Shown here: in pieces, positions 25,704 to 34,377 of the stretch
How the letters are laid out: every line of letters begins with the position of its first letter
Numbering within the stretch: position 1 is the first letter of the stretch
NCBI RefSeq assembly: GCF_010682105.1
Contig: NZ_JAAGWH010000014.1
Coordinates: 58,856-122,855 of the forward strand
From: Modestobacter muralis
GTDB taxonomy: Bacteria > Actinomycetota > Actinomycetes > Mycobacteriales > Geodermatophilaceae
DNA: 64,000 bases
Reading direction: 5' to 3'
Translations under genes and position numbers: made by a program
Notes under the pieces: generated by a model
Told to the model about the DNA's origin: nothing
The model's database searches: none
What the model saw: the letters and a program-made list of their open reading frames with translations, nothing else

Positions 25704-25709
25704 CATGCT
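25704..25709 (+). promoter_or_regulatory. Putative -10 element (leaderless) for the 25716 gene
   Basis: CATGCT lies 6 nt before the GTG at 25716. It fits the nAnnnT pattern found before other leaderless genes here, though without the first T. Confidence 0.3.
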
Positions 25710-25715
25710 GGCCCG

Positions 25716-26282
25716 GTGCAGGACCACGGATGGGTGCTCGAGGCGTTCCCGTCCACCTTGCGAGCCGAGGCGGCAGCGGTGTCGCGGCGGCTGCCCCTGT
25801 TCACCTCAGCCTCCCCCGAGGCCGGGGTCGTGACCGTGGCCGGCGAGCCGCTCCGGATCCCGTATCGCCTCTACAGCCGCGGCATCCGCCCCGACCCGTC
25901 CCGGGACACCCCTGTCGAGCAGCGGATGCTGCACTGCCTGGGCACCCGACACCACGACGGCCACACCCGGGAGCGTCACCTGCGGGCCGTCGTCCGGGAC
26001 CTCTCGCCCTGGGTCGTGCCGTACGTGGTGGCGCTGGTCGGCGAGTACGTCGTCGAGATCGTCCAGGTCGTCGAGCAGTCGCTGACCGAGCTGACGGTCG
26101 CCGGCTCGGCCCAGCAGCGGGCGTACGGGAGCTACCTGGCGCCCAACCCCCGGGTGCTGCAGGTGACCCGCTCGCGAGTGGTCAGCTACTGGGACTCCTC
26201 CCACCGGTCGAGCTGGCCCACGCTGGCCGAGTACCCGGGGCAGCGGCTGGCCAAGGCCCTGCAGGTCGCCGCGCAGGCCTGA
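25716..26282 (+). CDS. Hypothetical protein, 188 residues
   Basis: I do not recognise this family. The protein begins MQDHGWVLEAFPSTLRAEA, is soluble, and has a conserved-looking core with VEQRMLHCLGTRHHDGHTRERHLRAVV and a helix PWVVPYVVALVGEYVVEIVQVVEQSL; the His-rich stretch might bind metal. GTG at 25716 lies 14 nt after the sucrase/ferredoxin stop and 6 nt after a weak -10. It ends one base before the convergent phosphodiesterase gene. Good codon structure supports a real gene. Confidence 0.75.
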   Translation: MQDHGWVLEAFPSTLRAEAAAVSRRLPLFTSASPEAGVVTVAGEPLRIPYRLYSRGIRPDPSRDTPVEQRMLHCLGTRHHDGHTRERHLRAVVRDLSPWVVPYVVALVGEYVVEIVQVVEQSLTELTVAGSAQQRAYGSYLAPNPRVLQVTRSRVVSYWDSSHRSSWPTLAEYPGQRLAKALQVAAQA

Positions 26283-26283
26283 G

Positions 26284-27492
26284 TCAGCGCAGCGCGCGGC
26301 CGCGGGCGGCCAGCAGCGGGATGTCCAGCTCGGCCGGGGTGAGCGAGCCGTGGAAGGCGCGCAGGCCCGCGGCGTGCGGCTCGGTCCCGGAGTCCAGCAG
26401 CGCCCAGCTGCCGCGGGCCAGGGCGAGGACGTCGCCGACCCGGTCGGCCAGGCCCGCGTCCACGGCCCCGAAGAGCCCGGCGTCGAACGCCTCGGCCCGG
26501 CTGAGGACCCACGCGCGGTCGCCGAGCACCGCGCGCCAGGTGGCCAGGACGTCGTCGGCGGCGCCCGGCTCGGCGTGCACGTAGCGGGCCCGCGGCTCGC
26601 CGGTGAGCAACCGGACGCCGTCGGCGAGCCCGTCGATCGTGCTGGTGTCCAGCCGGGTGGCGGCGGGGACGTCGACCATCCCGTGGTCGGCGGTGACCAG
26701 CAGGACGCCGTCAGCGGGCAGGCCGGCGACCAGCTGCTCGACGAGCCGGTCGACCTGACGCAGCTGCGCCCGCCAGGCCGCCGAGTCGACGCCGCGGACG
26801 TGCCCGGTCAGGTCCAGGTCGGCGGTGTAGCCGTAGACCAGGCTGCGGCGGCCCTCCCACAGCCGGTCGAGCATCCCGGCGACCAGGTCACCGGCGCTGA
26901 CGGCGGGCACGTACTCCGCACCCCGGTAGGCGGCGCGGGTGAGGCCGGAGGTCGCGAAGGCGTGCGGGGCGACCACGCTGCAGGTCACGCCCGCGGCGGC
27001 GGCCTGCTCGAACACGGTGGGCCGCGCCTGCCACAGCTCCGGGTCGGGGTCGTCGCGCCACTGCACGTGGTTGAGCGTGCGGCCGGTACCGGGCACCTCG
27101 GTGACGAAGCCGAGCACGCCGTGGCTGCCCGGCGGCAGCCCGGTGCCCAGCGTGGTCAGACTGACCGGCGTGGTGCTGGGGAACGGCGCGGAGAGCACAC
27201 CGGCCGGGCTGTCGAGCGCGGTGAGCACGGGGGCCTGCGCGGGATGGCCGGCCACCAGCTGCGCGCCGAGACCGTCGACCAGCAGGACGGCGACCCGGCG
27301 GGCCCCGGCGAGCGCGGCGACCAGGTCGAGCGGGTCGGCCGGGAGGTCGCCGCGGCGGACCGGCACGCCCAGGGCGACGGCCACACCGGGCAGGACGTCG
27401 GCGAGGCCGGCGGCACCGTGGGCCGGCAGCGCAAGGCCGGCGGGGAGGCGGGCCCCGTCCGCCACAGGCTCGGTACGGGGCCGGGAGGTCAC
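26284..27492 (-). CDS. Type I phosphodiesterase / nucleotide pyrophosphatase family protein
   Basis: 402-residue enzyme of the alkaline-phosphatase superfamily (PF01663 type). Metal-binding and catalytic landmarks are LLVDGLGAQL, the nucleophile stretch FPSTTPVSLTTLGTG (PSTT, Thr nucleophile), and VTADHGMVDVP. No signal peptide is evident. It probably hydrolyses a phosphodiester or nucleotide, substrate unknown. GTG at 27492 overlaps the methyltransferase stop (GTGA), so it is the second gene of a two-gene operon. Confidence 0.85.
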   Translation of the reverse strand: MTSRPRTEPVADGARLPAGLALPAHGAAGLADVLPGVAVALGVPVRRGDLPADPLDLVAALAGARRVAVLLVDGLGAQLVAGHPAQAPVLTALDSPAGVLSAPFPSTTPVSLTTLGTGLPPGSHGVLGFVTEVPGTGRTLNHVQWRDDPDPELWQARPTVFEQAAAAGVTCSVVAPHAFATSGLTRAAYRGAEYVPAVSAGDLVAGMLDRLWEGRRSLVYGYTADLDLTGHVRGVDSAAWRAQLRQVDRLVEQLVAGLPADGVLLVTADHGMVDVPAATRLDTSTIDGLADGVRLLTGEPRARYVHAEPGAADDVLATWRAVLGDRAWVLSRAEAFDAGLFGAVDAGLADRVGDVLALARGSWALLDSGTEPHAAGLRAFHGSLTPAELDIPLLAARGRALR

Positions 27493-28223
27493 GGCCGGGT
27501 GGCCAGCACGTGCAGGCCGATGGCGACGTCCCGGTAGGGCGAGGCCTCGGCCAGCGCCAGCTCGAGGGTGCGCAGTGCGGCCTGGTCGGCGCCGCTGGAG
27601 GCACCGAGCAGGTCGGCCACCACCGACACCCCGCGCCACTCCCCCGGCTCCAGCCCGGTGGCGGCCAGCAGCGAGAGCAGCTCCTCGGGGCTGAACCGCC
27701 GCCGCGCCGGGCCGGACCGGGCGGGCGCCGGGTCGCGGTCGGCGAGCAGCGCGCGGGCCTCCACCGGGTGGCCGCCGACGGCCCGGGCCAGGACCGCGCC
27801 GGCCCGGTTGGCCGAGGCGATGGACAGCTGGCCGCCCGAGCGGAGCACCCCGGCGATCTGGGTGAGCGTGCTGGCCGGGTCGTCGACCACCTCGAGCACG
27901 AAGTGGCACAGCACCAGGTCGAAGAGGTCGCCCTCGGGCAGCGCGGTGAGCATCCGGTCGCCGTCGCCCTGGATGCCGCGCACCTGCTCGCCCGCGCCGG
28001 CGGCCGCGGCCCGGCGGTGCAGCGTGGCGAGGGCGTCGGCGCTGGGGTCGACGACGGTCAGCTGGTGGCCGAGCTGGGCCAGCGGGACGGCGAACATGCC
28101 GCTGCCGCCGCCCAGGTCGAGCACGCGCAGCGAGGGGCCGGAGGTGACCAGCGGGTCGAGGGCGGCCCAGATCGCCGCCGTCCGGGCCGGAGCCTGCGCG
28201 GTGACGGCGGAAGGGTTCGACAC
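27489..28223 (-). CDS. Class I SAM-dependent methyltransferase
   Basis: 244-residue methyltransferase. Motif I VLDLGGGSGMFAVPLA, motif II VVDPSADAL and the FDLVLCHFVLEVVDDP stretch are clear. It resembles the CmoM/SmtA group in length and order of motifs, but substrate assignment from this alone is unsafe. The GTG at 28223 is chosen over longer options because TAGGCT lies 7 nt before it, fitting a leaderless start, and homology begins just after. Operon with the downstream phosphodiesterase. Confidence 0.88.
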   Translation of the reverse strand: MSNPSAVTAQAPARTAAIWAALDPLVTSGPSLRVLDLGGGSGMFAVPLAQLGHQLTVVDPSADALATLHRRAAAAGAGEQVRGIQGDGDRMLTALPEGDLFDLVLCHFVLEVVDDPASTLTQIAGVLRSGGQLSIASANRAGAVLARAVGGHPVEARALLADRDPAPARSGPARRRFSPEELLSLLAATGLEPGEWRGVSVVADLLGASSGADQAALRTLELALAEASPYRDVAIGLHVLATRP

Positions 28224-28230
28224 CCCGGGG

Positions 28231-28236
28231 AGCCTA
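28231..28236 (-). promoter_or_regulatory. Putative -10 element of the methyltransferase operon (leaderless)
   Basis: TAGGCT on the minus strand ends 7 nt before the GTG at 28223. Confidence 0.5.
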
Positions 28237-28367
28237 GTGCCGCCGCGGGCGCGCAGCAGAGCGCCGTCGCGGAACGACACCGTCCGTCGCGAGTGGTGCG
28301 AGTGGCGGATGGGGTGCCGGAGGTGCGGGCCGCGCGCGTGTCCCTTCCGGGGTGGGCTGCTGCTGCC

Positions 28368-28373
28368 TAGGTT
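28368..28373 (+). promoter_or_regulatory. Putative -10 element of the 68-residue gene (leaderless)
   Basis: TAGGTT ends 6 nt before the ATG at 28380, so transcription should start at or beside the start codon. Confidence 0.5.
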
Positions 28374-28379
28374 GCCGCC

Positions 28380-28586
28380 ATGCCGAGTTACCGCCTGCTG
28401 GACGGGGACGGACGCCCGACCGACCTCTTCACCGCCTCGTGCGACGACGAGGCGCGGACCTTCGGGGTGCTGCGCGCCCACGAGCTCCCGCGTCCCGAAC
28501 CCCGGTTCGGGTCCCGCCGCGACTTCCAGGTGCAGCGCCAGGACGGCGAACGCTGGCAGCTGCTCGTCGCCTTCGCCCCGGTCTGA
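28380..28586 (+). CDS. Small hypothetical protein, 68 residues
   Basis: Compact soluble protein MPSYRLLDGDGRPTDLFTAS... ending in WQLLVAFAPV. It has no membrane segment or known motif; the alternation of polar strands suggests a small beta-rich domain. Support for its reality: a TAGGTT -10 at leaderless distance, an ATG start, and a 55-bp palindromic repeat starting 5 nt after its stop, as also seen after aroG. Function unknown. Confidence 0.6.
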   Translation: MPSYRLLDGDGRPTDLFTASCDDEARTFGVLRAHELPRPEPRFGSRRDFQVQRQDGERWQLLVAFAPV

Positions 28587-28590
28587 GGGA

Positions 28591-28645
28591 GGACCCCGTC
28601 CCCCTCGTCCCTCGCACGCTCGGGACGAGGCCCTGGACGGGGCCG
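28591..28645 (+). repeat. 55-bp dispersed palindromic repeat, copy 1
   Basis: Begins GGACCCCGTCCCCCTCGTCC. Outer arms ACCCCGTCC/GGACGGGG(C) and inner arms CTCGTCCC/GGGACGAG can form a two-part hairpin. A second copy (50 of 55 identical) lies at 59808-59754 on the minus strand. Both copies sit directly after a stop codon in the same orientation relative to the upstream gene, so they may serve as terminators or mRNA 3' ends. Confidence 0.8.
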
Positions 28646-28668
28646 GCGGGACCGGCCAGGGTGACCAG

Positions 28669-29430
28669 ATGGTGCGGCGCGTAGCGGTCCTGTCCGACGT
28701 CCACGGGGTGCTGCCCGTGCTGGAGGCGGTGCTCGCCGAGCCGGACGTCGCCGGGGCGGACCTGGTGGTGGTGACCGGTGACCACGCGGCCGGGCCCCAG
28801 CCGGTGGAGGTGCTGGACCGGCTGACGGCGCTGGGCGACCGGGTGCTGCTGGTGCGCGGCAACGCCGACCGCGAACTGGTGGCGCTGGCCGGCGGGGCGG
28901 ACGTCGAGGTGCCCGACCCGGTGAGCAGGTGGGCGGCGGCACAGCTGCGCCCCGACCAGGTCGAGCTGCTGGCCGGCCTGCCGCACCCGGTGACGCTGGA
29001 CGTCGAGGGCTTCGGGCCGACCGTCTTCTGCCACGGCACACCCCGGGACGACGAGGAGGTCGTGCTGGTCGACACCCGGCTGGAGCGGTGGGCCGAGGTG
29101 TTCGCCGACCTGCCGGCGGAGGTCGCGACGGTGGTCTGTGGCCACACCCACATGCCGTTCCTGCGGCTGGTGGACCGGCGGCTGGTGGTCAACCCCGGCA
29201 GCGTCGGGATGCCCTACGGGCGCGCGGGCGGGCACTGGGCGCTGCTGGCCGACGGGGCCGTCACCCTGCACCGGACGCCGCTCGACGTGGACGCCGCGGT
29301 GGCCCGGGTGGTCGCCGAGTCCGGCTACCCGGACCGGCAGGAGTGGGCCGACTACTTCCTCCGCTCGGCCGCCAGCGACGCCGAGGCGCTCACCGTCTTC
29401 GGCCCCCGCGACGGCCGCGCGGCCGGCTGA
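28669..29430 (+). CDS. Metallophosphoesterase (calcineurin-like)
   Basis: 253-residue phosphoesterase of the YfcE/MJ0936-like group. The metal-binding signature is intact: LSDVHG (D-x-H), VTGDHAAGP (GD), RGNADRE (GNxD), CHGTP and GHTHMPF (GHxH). No membrane segment. ATG at 28669 with a weak AGGGTGA upstream. Likely hydrolyses a phosphodiester or phosphoprotein; substrate unknown. It is followed by a strong terminator hairpin. Confidence 0.88.
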   Translation: MVRRVAVLSDVHGVLPVLEAVLAEPDVAGADLVVVTGDHAAGPQPVEVLDRLTALGDRVLLVRGNADRELVALAGGADVEVPDPVSRWAAAQLRPDQVELLAGLPHPVTLDVEGFGPTVFCHGTPRDDEEVVLVDTRLERWAEVFADLPAEVATVVCGHTHMPFLRLVDRRLVVNPGSVGMPYGRAGGHWALLADGAVTLHRTPLDVDAAVARVVAESGYPDRQEWADYFLRSAASDAEALTVFGPRDGRAAG

Positions 29431-29519
29431 GCCGGCACCGGTCAGCGCACCCGCTGGCCCCCGGTCCGGCGGCCGTCGACATCGGGACCGTGTCGGGCAG
29501 CCGTCACCGCTGCCAGCGA

Positions 29520-29568
29520 TGAACCCGCACGGCCCAGGACTCGGCGGGTCCTGGGCCGTGCGGGTTCA
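29520..29568. terminator. Strong bidirectional hairpin terminator
   Basis: Perfect 20-bp stem TGAACCCGCACGGCCCAGGA (29520-29539) with 29549-29568, 9-nt loop, between the convergent metallophosphoesterase and dnaE2 genes. Confidence 0.85.
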
Positions 29569-29586
29569 GAGCCCTCGACCCCGAGG

Positions 29587-32500
29587 TCAGTGGCCGGAGC
29601 TGCCGGGGCTGGAGTGCCAGAGCTTGCGCGGGGGTTCGGCCGCCGCGCGGCGGACAGCGGTCGCTGCATCGTCACCGGCGGGCTTGACGTCGGCGTAGGG
29701 CGACATCCGGAAGCCGGTCGGGTGCACCAGCACCGGGCGCACCACCACCGGACGCGGACCGTAGGAGGCAGCCGCGCCGCTGATCGCCTGGTCGGTGCAC
29801 TGCCCGGGGGTGGCCATCAGGTCGGCGACCGCGGCCAGCCCGCCGGTCTCCCACGCCTCGTGCAGCGCCGGCAGCTCCCAGGCGCCGGTGGCCCGCATCG
29901 ACACCCCGCGCGGCCCGGTGCGGCGCATGACCCCGCGGACCACCAGCAGCCAGGAGTGGAAGACGGTGGAGGCGTAGGTGCCCTGGACGTCCTCGAAGAA
30001 GGTCGAGTCCGCGCACCCGGTGCCGTCGTCGAGGGTCACGAACACCACCCGCTTGCCGGACCGGACCGGCGGGGTCTGGGTGGCCACCTTCACCCCGGCC
30101 ACCAGCACCTCCGCACCGCTGCGGCACTGCAGCAGCTCCCCGGCCGGCACCGCACCGAGCGCAGCCAGGAACGGCCGGTAGAACTCGATGACGTGCCTGC
30201 TGGCGTCCAGCCCGAGCACCTCGAGCTCGGCGCGCACCCGCTCGGCGTCGGTGAACTCCGGCAGCCCGGAGCTGACGAACTCCGGCTGGCCGGTGTCCCC
30301 GCCGCCCTCATCGACGTCGAACAGCCCAGGCTCGGGCCCACCGTCGGCTCCGGCCCCACCGTCGGATCCGGCCCCGAAGAGGTCGAGCCCGAGCTGCCCG
30401 GTGCTGCTGGCCCGCGCCCCGCTGCGGCTCCACCGGTTGAGTTCGCCGATCTGCAGCAGCAGGTCGCGGCGGGTCAGCTGCTCGCGCCGCCGGGCCGGCC
30501 GGCCGCCCTCGCTGTCGCGGACCCCGAACCCGTAGATCGAGTCGAACCCCCCGGCCAGCACCAGCCGCTCCACCACCGGCCGGGACACCTTCGCCCGGTT
30601 CCAGAAGTCGGTGAGCGACCGGTAGGGCTGCCCGTCGACGATCCGGGCGACCTCCTCGTCGTTGATCCCCTTCACGTCGGCCAGCGACAGCCGGATGCCG
30701 TACCGCCCGGGCTCGGGCATCGCCGCGGGCATCCACGGTGGCCGGGGCACGAGCTCCACCCCGCCGTCCTCGTCGGGCCCGCCGTCGTCCAGGCCGCCGT
30801 CGTGCGAGCCCTTGTCGCCCGGGTCACCGTCGTGCGAGCCCTCGTCGTGCGAGCCCTCGTCGTGCGAGCCACCGTCGTACGAGCCACCGTCGTCCGGACC
30901 GCTGTCGTCCGGGCCGGCGTCGACCCGCTCGATCCGGTAGCTGCCGGCCGAGGCGTTCACGTCGAGCCCCAGCACGGCCACCCCGAAGTTCCGGGCGTCG
31001 TCGAGGATCAGCCGCTTGGGGTACATGCCCGGGTCGTGGGTGAGCACCCCGGACAGGAACGCCGCGGTGTGGTGGGTCTTGAGCCAGGCCGACTGGTAGG
31101 TGGGCAGCGCGAACGCCGCGGCGTGGGCCTTGCAGAAGCCGAACGAGCCGAAGGCGACCAGCACCTCCCACACCTTCTCGACCACCGCGACGTCGAAGCC
31201 CTCCTCCAGTGCCCGCGGGGCGAACCAGGCCTTGACCTCGGCGTGGGCGTCCTTCTCCCCCAGCGCGCGGCGCACCTCGTCGGCGCTGGCCAGGTCGCAG
31301 CCGGTCATCACCGACACGATCTGCAGCACCTGCTCGTGGAAGACCACCACCCCGGCGGTCTCCTCCAGCGCCGGCTGCAGCGCCGGGTGCAGATAGACCG
31401 GGTCACGCCAGCCGTTCCGGGCCATCAGGAACGGGGTGACCATGTCGCTCTTCACCGGGCCGGGCCGGAACAGGGAGATGTCGACGATGAGGTCCTCGAA
31501 GGTCTGCGGACCGAACTTGCCGACCAGCTCCCGCTGCCCCGGTGACTCGATCTGGAACATGCCCAGCGTGCGGGTGCTGCGGATCAGCTCGAACGTCGTC
31601 GGGTCGTCGCGGGGCACCGCGTCGATGTCGAGCTCCTCGCCATCGACCCGGGCCACCTCGTCCATGGCGTGGGCGATGGCCGACTGCATCCGGATGCCGA
31701 GCAGGTCGAGCTTGAGCAGCCCCAGCTCCTCGACGTCGTCCTTGTCGAACTGGCTCATCGGGTAGCCGAGGTAGCTGCTCTCGACCGGGGTGCGGTCGAG
31801 CAGCGTGGCGTCGGACAGCAGCACGCCGCACGGGTGCAGCGCGATGTGCCGGGGCAGCCCGTCGAGCCGGGCGACCAGGTCGAACATCAGGTCGAGGTCA
31901 CCGCTGCCGCCCCCACGCCGGGAGCCCATCCGGCTGGCCCGCAGCTCCGGCAGGTCGCGCAGCGCGGCGTGCACCTGGTTGGCCCGGATGTGCGGGAACG
32001 CCTTGGCCACCGCGTCGATCTCGGCCGGCGGCAGGCCGAGCGCGGCGCCGACGTCGCGGATGGCGTGCCGCACGCGGTAGGTGTCCATCATCGAGATGCA
32101 GCTGACCCGGTGGGCCCCGAAGCGGTCGATCACCGCGTCGTAGACCTCCATCCGCCGGGCGGACTCCACGTCGATGTCGATGTCGGGCAGCTGGTGGCGC
32201 AGCGGGGAGAGGAAGCGCTCCATCAGCAGGCCGTAGCGGATCGGGTCGACGTCGGAGATGCCCAGCAGGTAGGTGACCAGGCTGCCGGCGCCCGAGCCGC
32301 GGGCGGCCGCCCGCACCCGCAGCTCCTTGATCAGGGCGACCACGTCGGCGACGGTGAGGAAGTAGGAGGGGTAGCCCAGCTGCTCGATCACCGCCAGCTC
32401 GGACTCCAACCGCTCGCGCACCGGACCCGACGGGGTCATCCCCCGCCGGCCGAACCCGGCCTCGCAGCGGGCCCGCAGCACCTGCGCCGGGCCCATGCCC

Positions 32501-33486
32501 CGCTCGGCGTCGGTGGTGACCACGTCGAGCTCGGGGTAGCGCACGGTCCCGATGCCCAGGTCCTCGCGGACGTCGACGGCGCACTGCTCGGCGATGCGGG
32601 CGGTGGTCTCCAGCAGCCGGAGCGCGACGTCCCGGTCGGGGCCGGCGATGTCCTCGGCGACCTCGGCCATCTCCTTGCCCGACTTCAGGTGCCCCTCGGC
32701 GGTGCGCCGGTCGACGTGCCGCTCCCCCAGCGGCACCAGCCGGCGGGCGGCGTCCAGGACGTCGGCGGTGGGGGCGTCGAAGGCATCGACGTAACGGACC
32801 GCGTTGGTCAGCACCGCCGGGACACCGGCCTCGGTGGCCAGTGCCAGCAGCGCCTGCGCGCGGGACCGGTCGCCCTGCCCGCGGTGGTGCACGATCTCGA
32901 CCACCAGCTGGCCGGGGCCGAACACCGACCGCCAGGCGGCCAGCCGGGCACGGGCGAGGTCACCGTGGCCGTCGGCCAGCGCCCGGCCGACCGAGGAGCC
33001 CGGGCCGAGCACCGCCAGCAGGCCGGTCGCGTGCTCCCCGGCCAGGGTCAGCGAGCTGACCGGCTCACCGCGGGTGCCTCCGAGGTGGGTGGCGCTGGTG
33101 AGCCGGCACAGCGACCGCCAGCCGGCGCCGTCCTTGGCGAGGAAGGTGACCCGCGGCAGCCGCGGGTCGACCCCGGCCCCGCCCCGCGCCGGTGCCCGGC
33201 GACCGGAGGGGTGGCGCGCCCGGTGCAGGTCGGCGGCGCGGACGCGGCCGGGCTCACCGCCGGCGACCGGGTCGACGGCCAGGTCGACGCCGAACAGCGG
33301 CCGGATGCCCGCCGACCGGGCGGCGAGGGCGAACTTGACCGCGCCGTAGAGACCGTCACGGTCGGTCAGCGCCAGCGCCCCCATGCCGTGGTCGGCCGCC
33401 CGGGTGACCAGGTCGGCCGGGTGGTTGGCGCCGTGCCGCATCGAGTAGCCCGAGGCGACGTGCAGGTGGACGAAGGGGTCACTCAC
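29587..33486 (-). CDS. dnaE2: Error-prone DNA polymerase III alpha subunit DnaE2 (ImuC)
   Basis: 1299-residue C-family polymerase used in SOS mutagenesis. An N-terminal PHP domain (HLHVASGYSMRHG), the palm motif LPDIDID (about 433-437), finger motif MFQIESPGQRELV and a C-terminal OB-fold are present. It is longer than usual because of a Gly/Asp/Ser/His repeat insertion (10 pentapeptides, 30766-30915) between FGVAVLGLDVNAS and PRPPWMPA, and a second Gly/Asp-rich stretch near FGAGSDGGAGADGG. GTG at 33486 places PHP at the N-terminus. Third gene of a LexA-controlled operon with DUF6504 and SAV_6107 HEPN genes; imuA' and imuB are not next to it. Confidence 0.95.
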   Translation of the reverse strand: MSDPFVHLHVASGYSMRHGANHPADLVTRAADHGMGALALTDRDGLYGAVKFALAARSAGIRPLFGVDLAVDPVAGGEPGRVRAADLHRARHPSGRRAPARGGAGVDPRLPRVTFLAKDGAGWRSLCRLTSATHLGGTRGEPVSSLTLAGEHATGLLAVLGPGSSVGRALADGHGDLARARLAAWRSVFGPGQLVVEIVHHRGQGDRSRAQALLALATEAGVPAVLTNAVRYVDAFDAPTADVLDAARRLVPLGERHVDRRTAEGHLKSGKEMAEVAEDIAGPDRDVALRLLETTARIAEQCAVDVREDLGIGTVRYPELDVVTTDAERGMGPAQVLRARCEAGFGRRGMTPSGPVRERLESELAVIEQLGYPSYFLTVADVVALIKELRVRAAARGSGAGSLVTYLLGISDVDPIRYGLLMERFLSPLRHQLPDIDIDVESARRMEVYDAVIDRFGAHRVSCISMMDTYRVRHAIRDVGAALGLPPAEIDAVAKAFPHIRANQVHAALRDLPELRASRMGSRRGGGSGDLDLMFDLVARLDGLPRHIALHPCGVLLSDATLLDRTPVESSYLGYPMSQFDKDDVEELGLLKLDLLGIRMQSAIAHAMDEVARVDGEELDIDAVPRDDPTTFELIRSTRTLGMFQIESPGQRELVGKFGPQTFEDLIVDISLFRPGPVKSDMVTPFLMARNGWRDPVYLHPALQPALEETAGVVVFHEQVLQIVSVMTGCDLASADEVRRALGEKDAHAEVKAWFAPRALEEGFDVAVVEKVWEVLVAFGSFGFCKAHAAAFALPTYQSAWLKTHHTAAFLSGVLTHDPGMYPKRLILDDARNFGVAVLGLDVNASAGSYRIERVDAGPDDSGPDDGGSYDGGSHDEGSHDEGSHDGDPGDKGSHDGGLDDGGPDEDGGVELVPRPPWMPAAMPEPGRYGIRLSLADVKGINDEEVARIVDGQPYRSLTDFWNRAKVSRPVVERLVLAGGFDSIYGFGVRDSEGGRPARRREQLTRRDLLLQIGELNRWSRSGARASSTGQLGLDLFGAGSDGGAGADGGPEPGLFDVDEGGGDTGQPEFVSSGLPEFTDAERVRAELEVLGLDASRHVIEFYRPFLAALGAVPAGELLQCRSGAEVLVAGVKVATQTPPVRSGKRVVFVTLDDGTGCADSTFFEDVQGTYASTVFHSWLLVVRGVMRRTGPRGVSMRATGAWELPALHEAWETGGLAAVADLMATPGQCTDQAISGAAASYGPRPVVVRPVLVHPTGFRMSPYADVKPAGDDAATAVRRAAAEPPRKLWHSSPGSSGH
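30766..30915 (-). repeat. 15-bp tandem repeat inside dnaE2
   Basis: Ten in-frame 15-bp units encode pentapeptides of the form G-(S/P/L)-(H/Y/D)-D-(E/G/S), for example GSHDE twice and GSHDG twice. The unit sequence CCGTCGTGCGAGCC is easily seen on the plus strand. This minisatellite should be prone to slippage without breaking the frame. Confidence 0.9.
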
Positions 33487-33559
33487 GAGCCGGGCTCGCT
33501 GGCGTTCACCCGGCGCGTTCGCGCCACTGCTGTGCTCATGCGTGAGCTCGCACGCTCGC

Positions 33560-34054
33560 TCACGAGGCGGCAGGACGGCGACGGCCGCCGTCCATCGACC
33601 GCAGCCGGACGGGGGCCGGCGGGGAGGCCGGCCGGCTGATCGTGGTCTCCACGACGCCGAGGAAGGTGCGCACGTCGCGGACGAGGTCGTCGGCCTCCCG
33701 CTCGGTGACCGCGTGCGAGAGCCCGGCCTCGGCCGCGGCCCGCTTGGCCGCGCCGGCGGCGAAGAACGCCGCCCACTCACCCAGCTCGGGGGCGACGCGG
33801 GTGATCAGCACCCAGGCGCTGCGCGGCCGGTGCCGGCCGGCCTCGGGCTGGGTGCGGGCGGCCAGCACCGCCGCGGCGGCGCGCAGGGCGGCCAGGTGCG
33901 CGGTGGCGTACCGCCAGCCGGCGTCGGGACTGCCGGTCGCCTCGGCCAGCCCGCGGTGGGCCTGGCCGAGCAGCTGGGCGGCGGCGGACGGCAGGGCCGG
34001 GGGCAACGGGAGCTCCTCCTGCTCGGGGGCCGGCAGGGCCCGGACGGCGCCCAT
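33560..34054 (-). CDS. SAV_6107-family HEPN protein
   Basis: 164-residue all-helical protein of the SAV_6107 HEPN family, normally encoded beside actinobacterial dnaE2. Visible parts are PPALPSAAAQLLGQAHRGLAEA, WRYATAHLAALRAAAAVLA and RSAWVLITRVAPELGEWAAFF. HEPN proteins are often RNases or scaffold proteins; the R-x4-6-H RNase motif is not obvious. ATG at 34054 shares one base with the DUF6504 stop. The operon setting links it to SOS mutagenesis; its own role is not established. Confidence 0.8.
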   Translation of the reverse strand: MGAVRALPAPEQEELPLPPALPSAAAQLLGQAHRGLAEATGSPDAGWRYATAHLAALRAAAAVLAARTQPEAGRHRPRSAWVLITRVAPELGEWAAFFAAGAAKRAAAEAGLSHAVTEREADDLVRDVRTFLGVVETTISRPASPPAPVRLRSMDGGRRRPAAS

Positions 34055-34377
34055 CAGTCGTGCGCCCGCACGAGCAGCCACTGCCCGGCCGTCGGCTCCC
34101 AGGACAGGTCGAAGACCCCTGCGAAGCTCATCCGGGACCGCCCGGCCCGCGAGGCCTCCACCCGCCAGACCTGCCGGGTCGCGACCAGGTCGGCCGAGGC
34201 GCCACGACCGGCGGGGTCGGGCTGCCACCACGGGGCGGTCTCGAGCCAGGAGTCGAGCAGCTCGCCCACCACGTAGCGGGTCTGGCCGCGCCAGAACTGG
34301 GCCGGCCCCGTCGGCCCCTGCTCGACCTGCACCTCTTCACCGACGCGGCCACCGGCCCCGACGAGCACTCGGCTCAT
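34054..34377 (-). CDS. DUF6504 family protein
   Basis: 107-residue protein MSRVLVGAGGRVGEEVQVEQ... with aromatic-rich core PAQFWRGQTRYVVGELLDSWLE and a C-terminal WLLVRAHD. This family usually follows a Y-family polymerase (imuB) gene in actinobacterial dnaE2 operons; here it is the first gene. ATG at 34377 has GGGGAG 7 nt upstream; in-frame ATGs further up lie in the LexA/promoter region. Biochemical function unknown, probably accessory to the mutasome. Confidence 0.75.
   Translation of the reverse strand: MSRVLVGAGGRVGEEVQVEQGPTGPAQFWRGQTRYVVGELLDSWLETAPWWQPDPAGRGASADLVATRQVWRVEASRAGRSRMSFAGVFDLSWEPTAGQWLLVRAHD

Noticed and set aside
30766..30915. CRISPR-like array
   Set aside because: 15-bp tandem coding units within dnaE2, no spacers.
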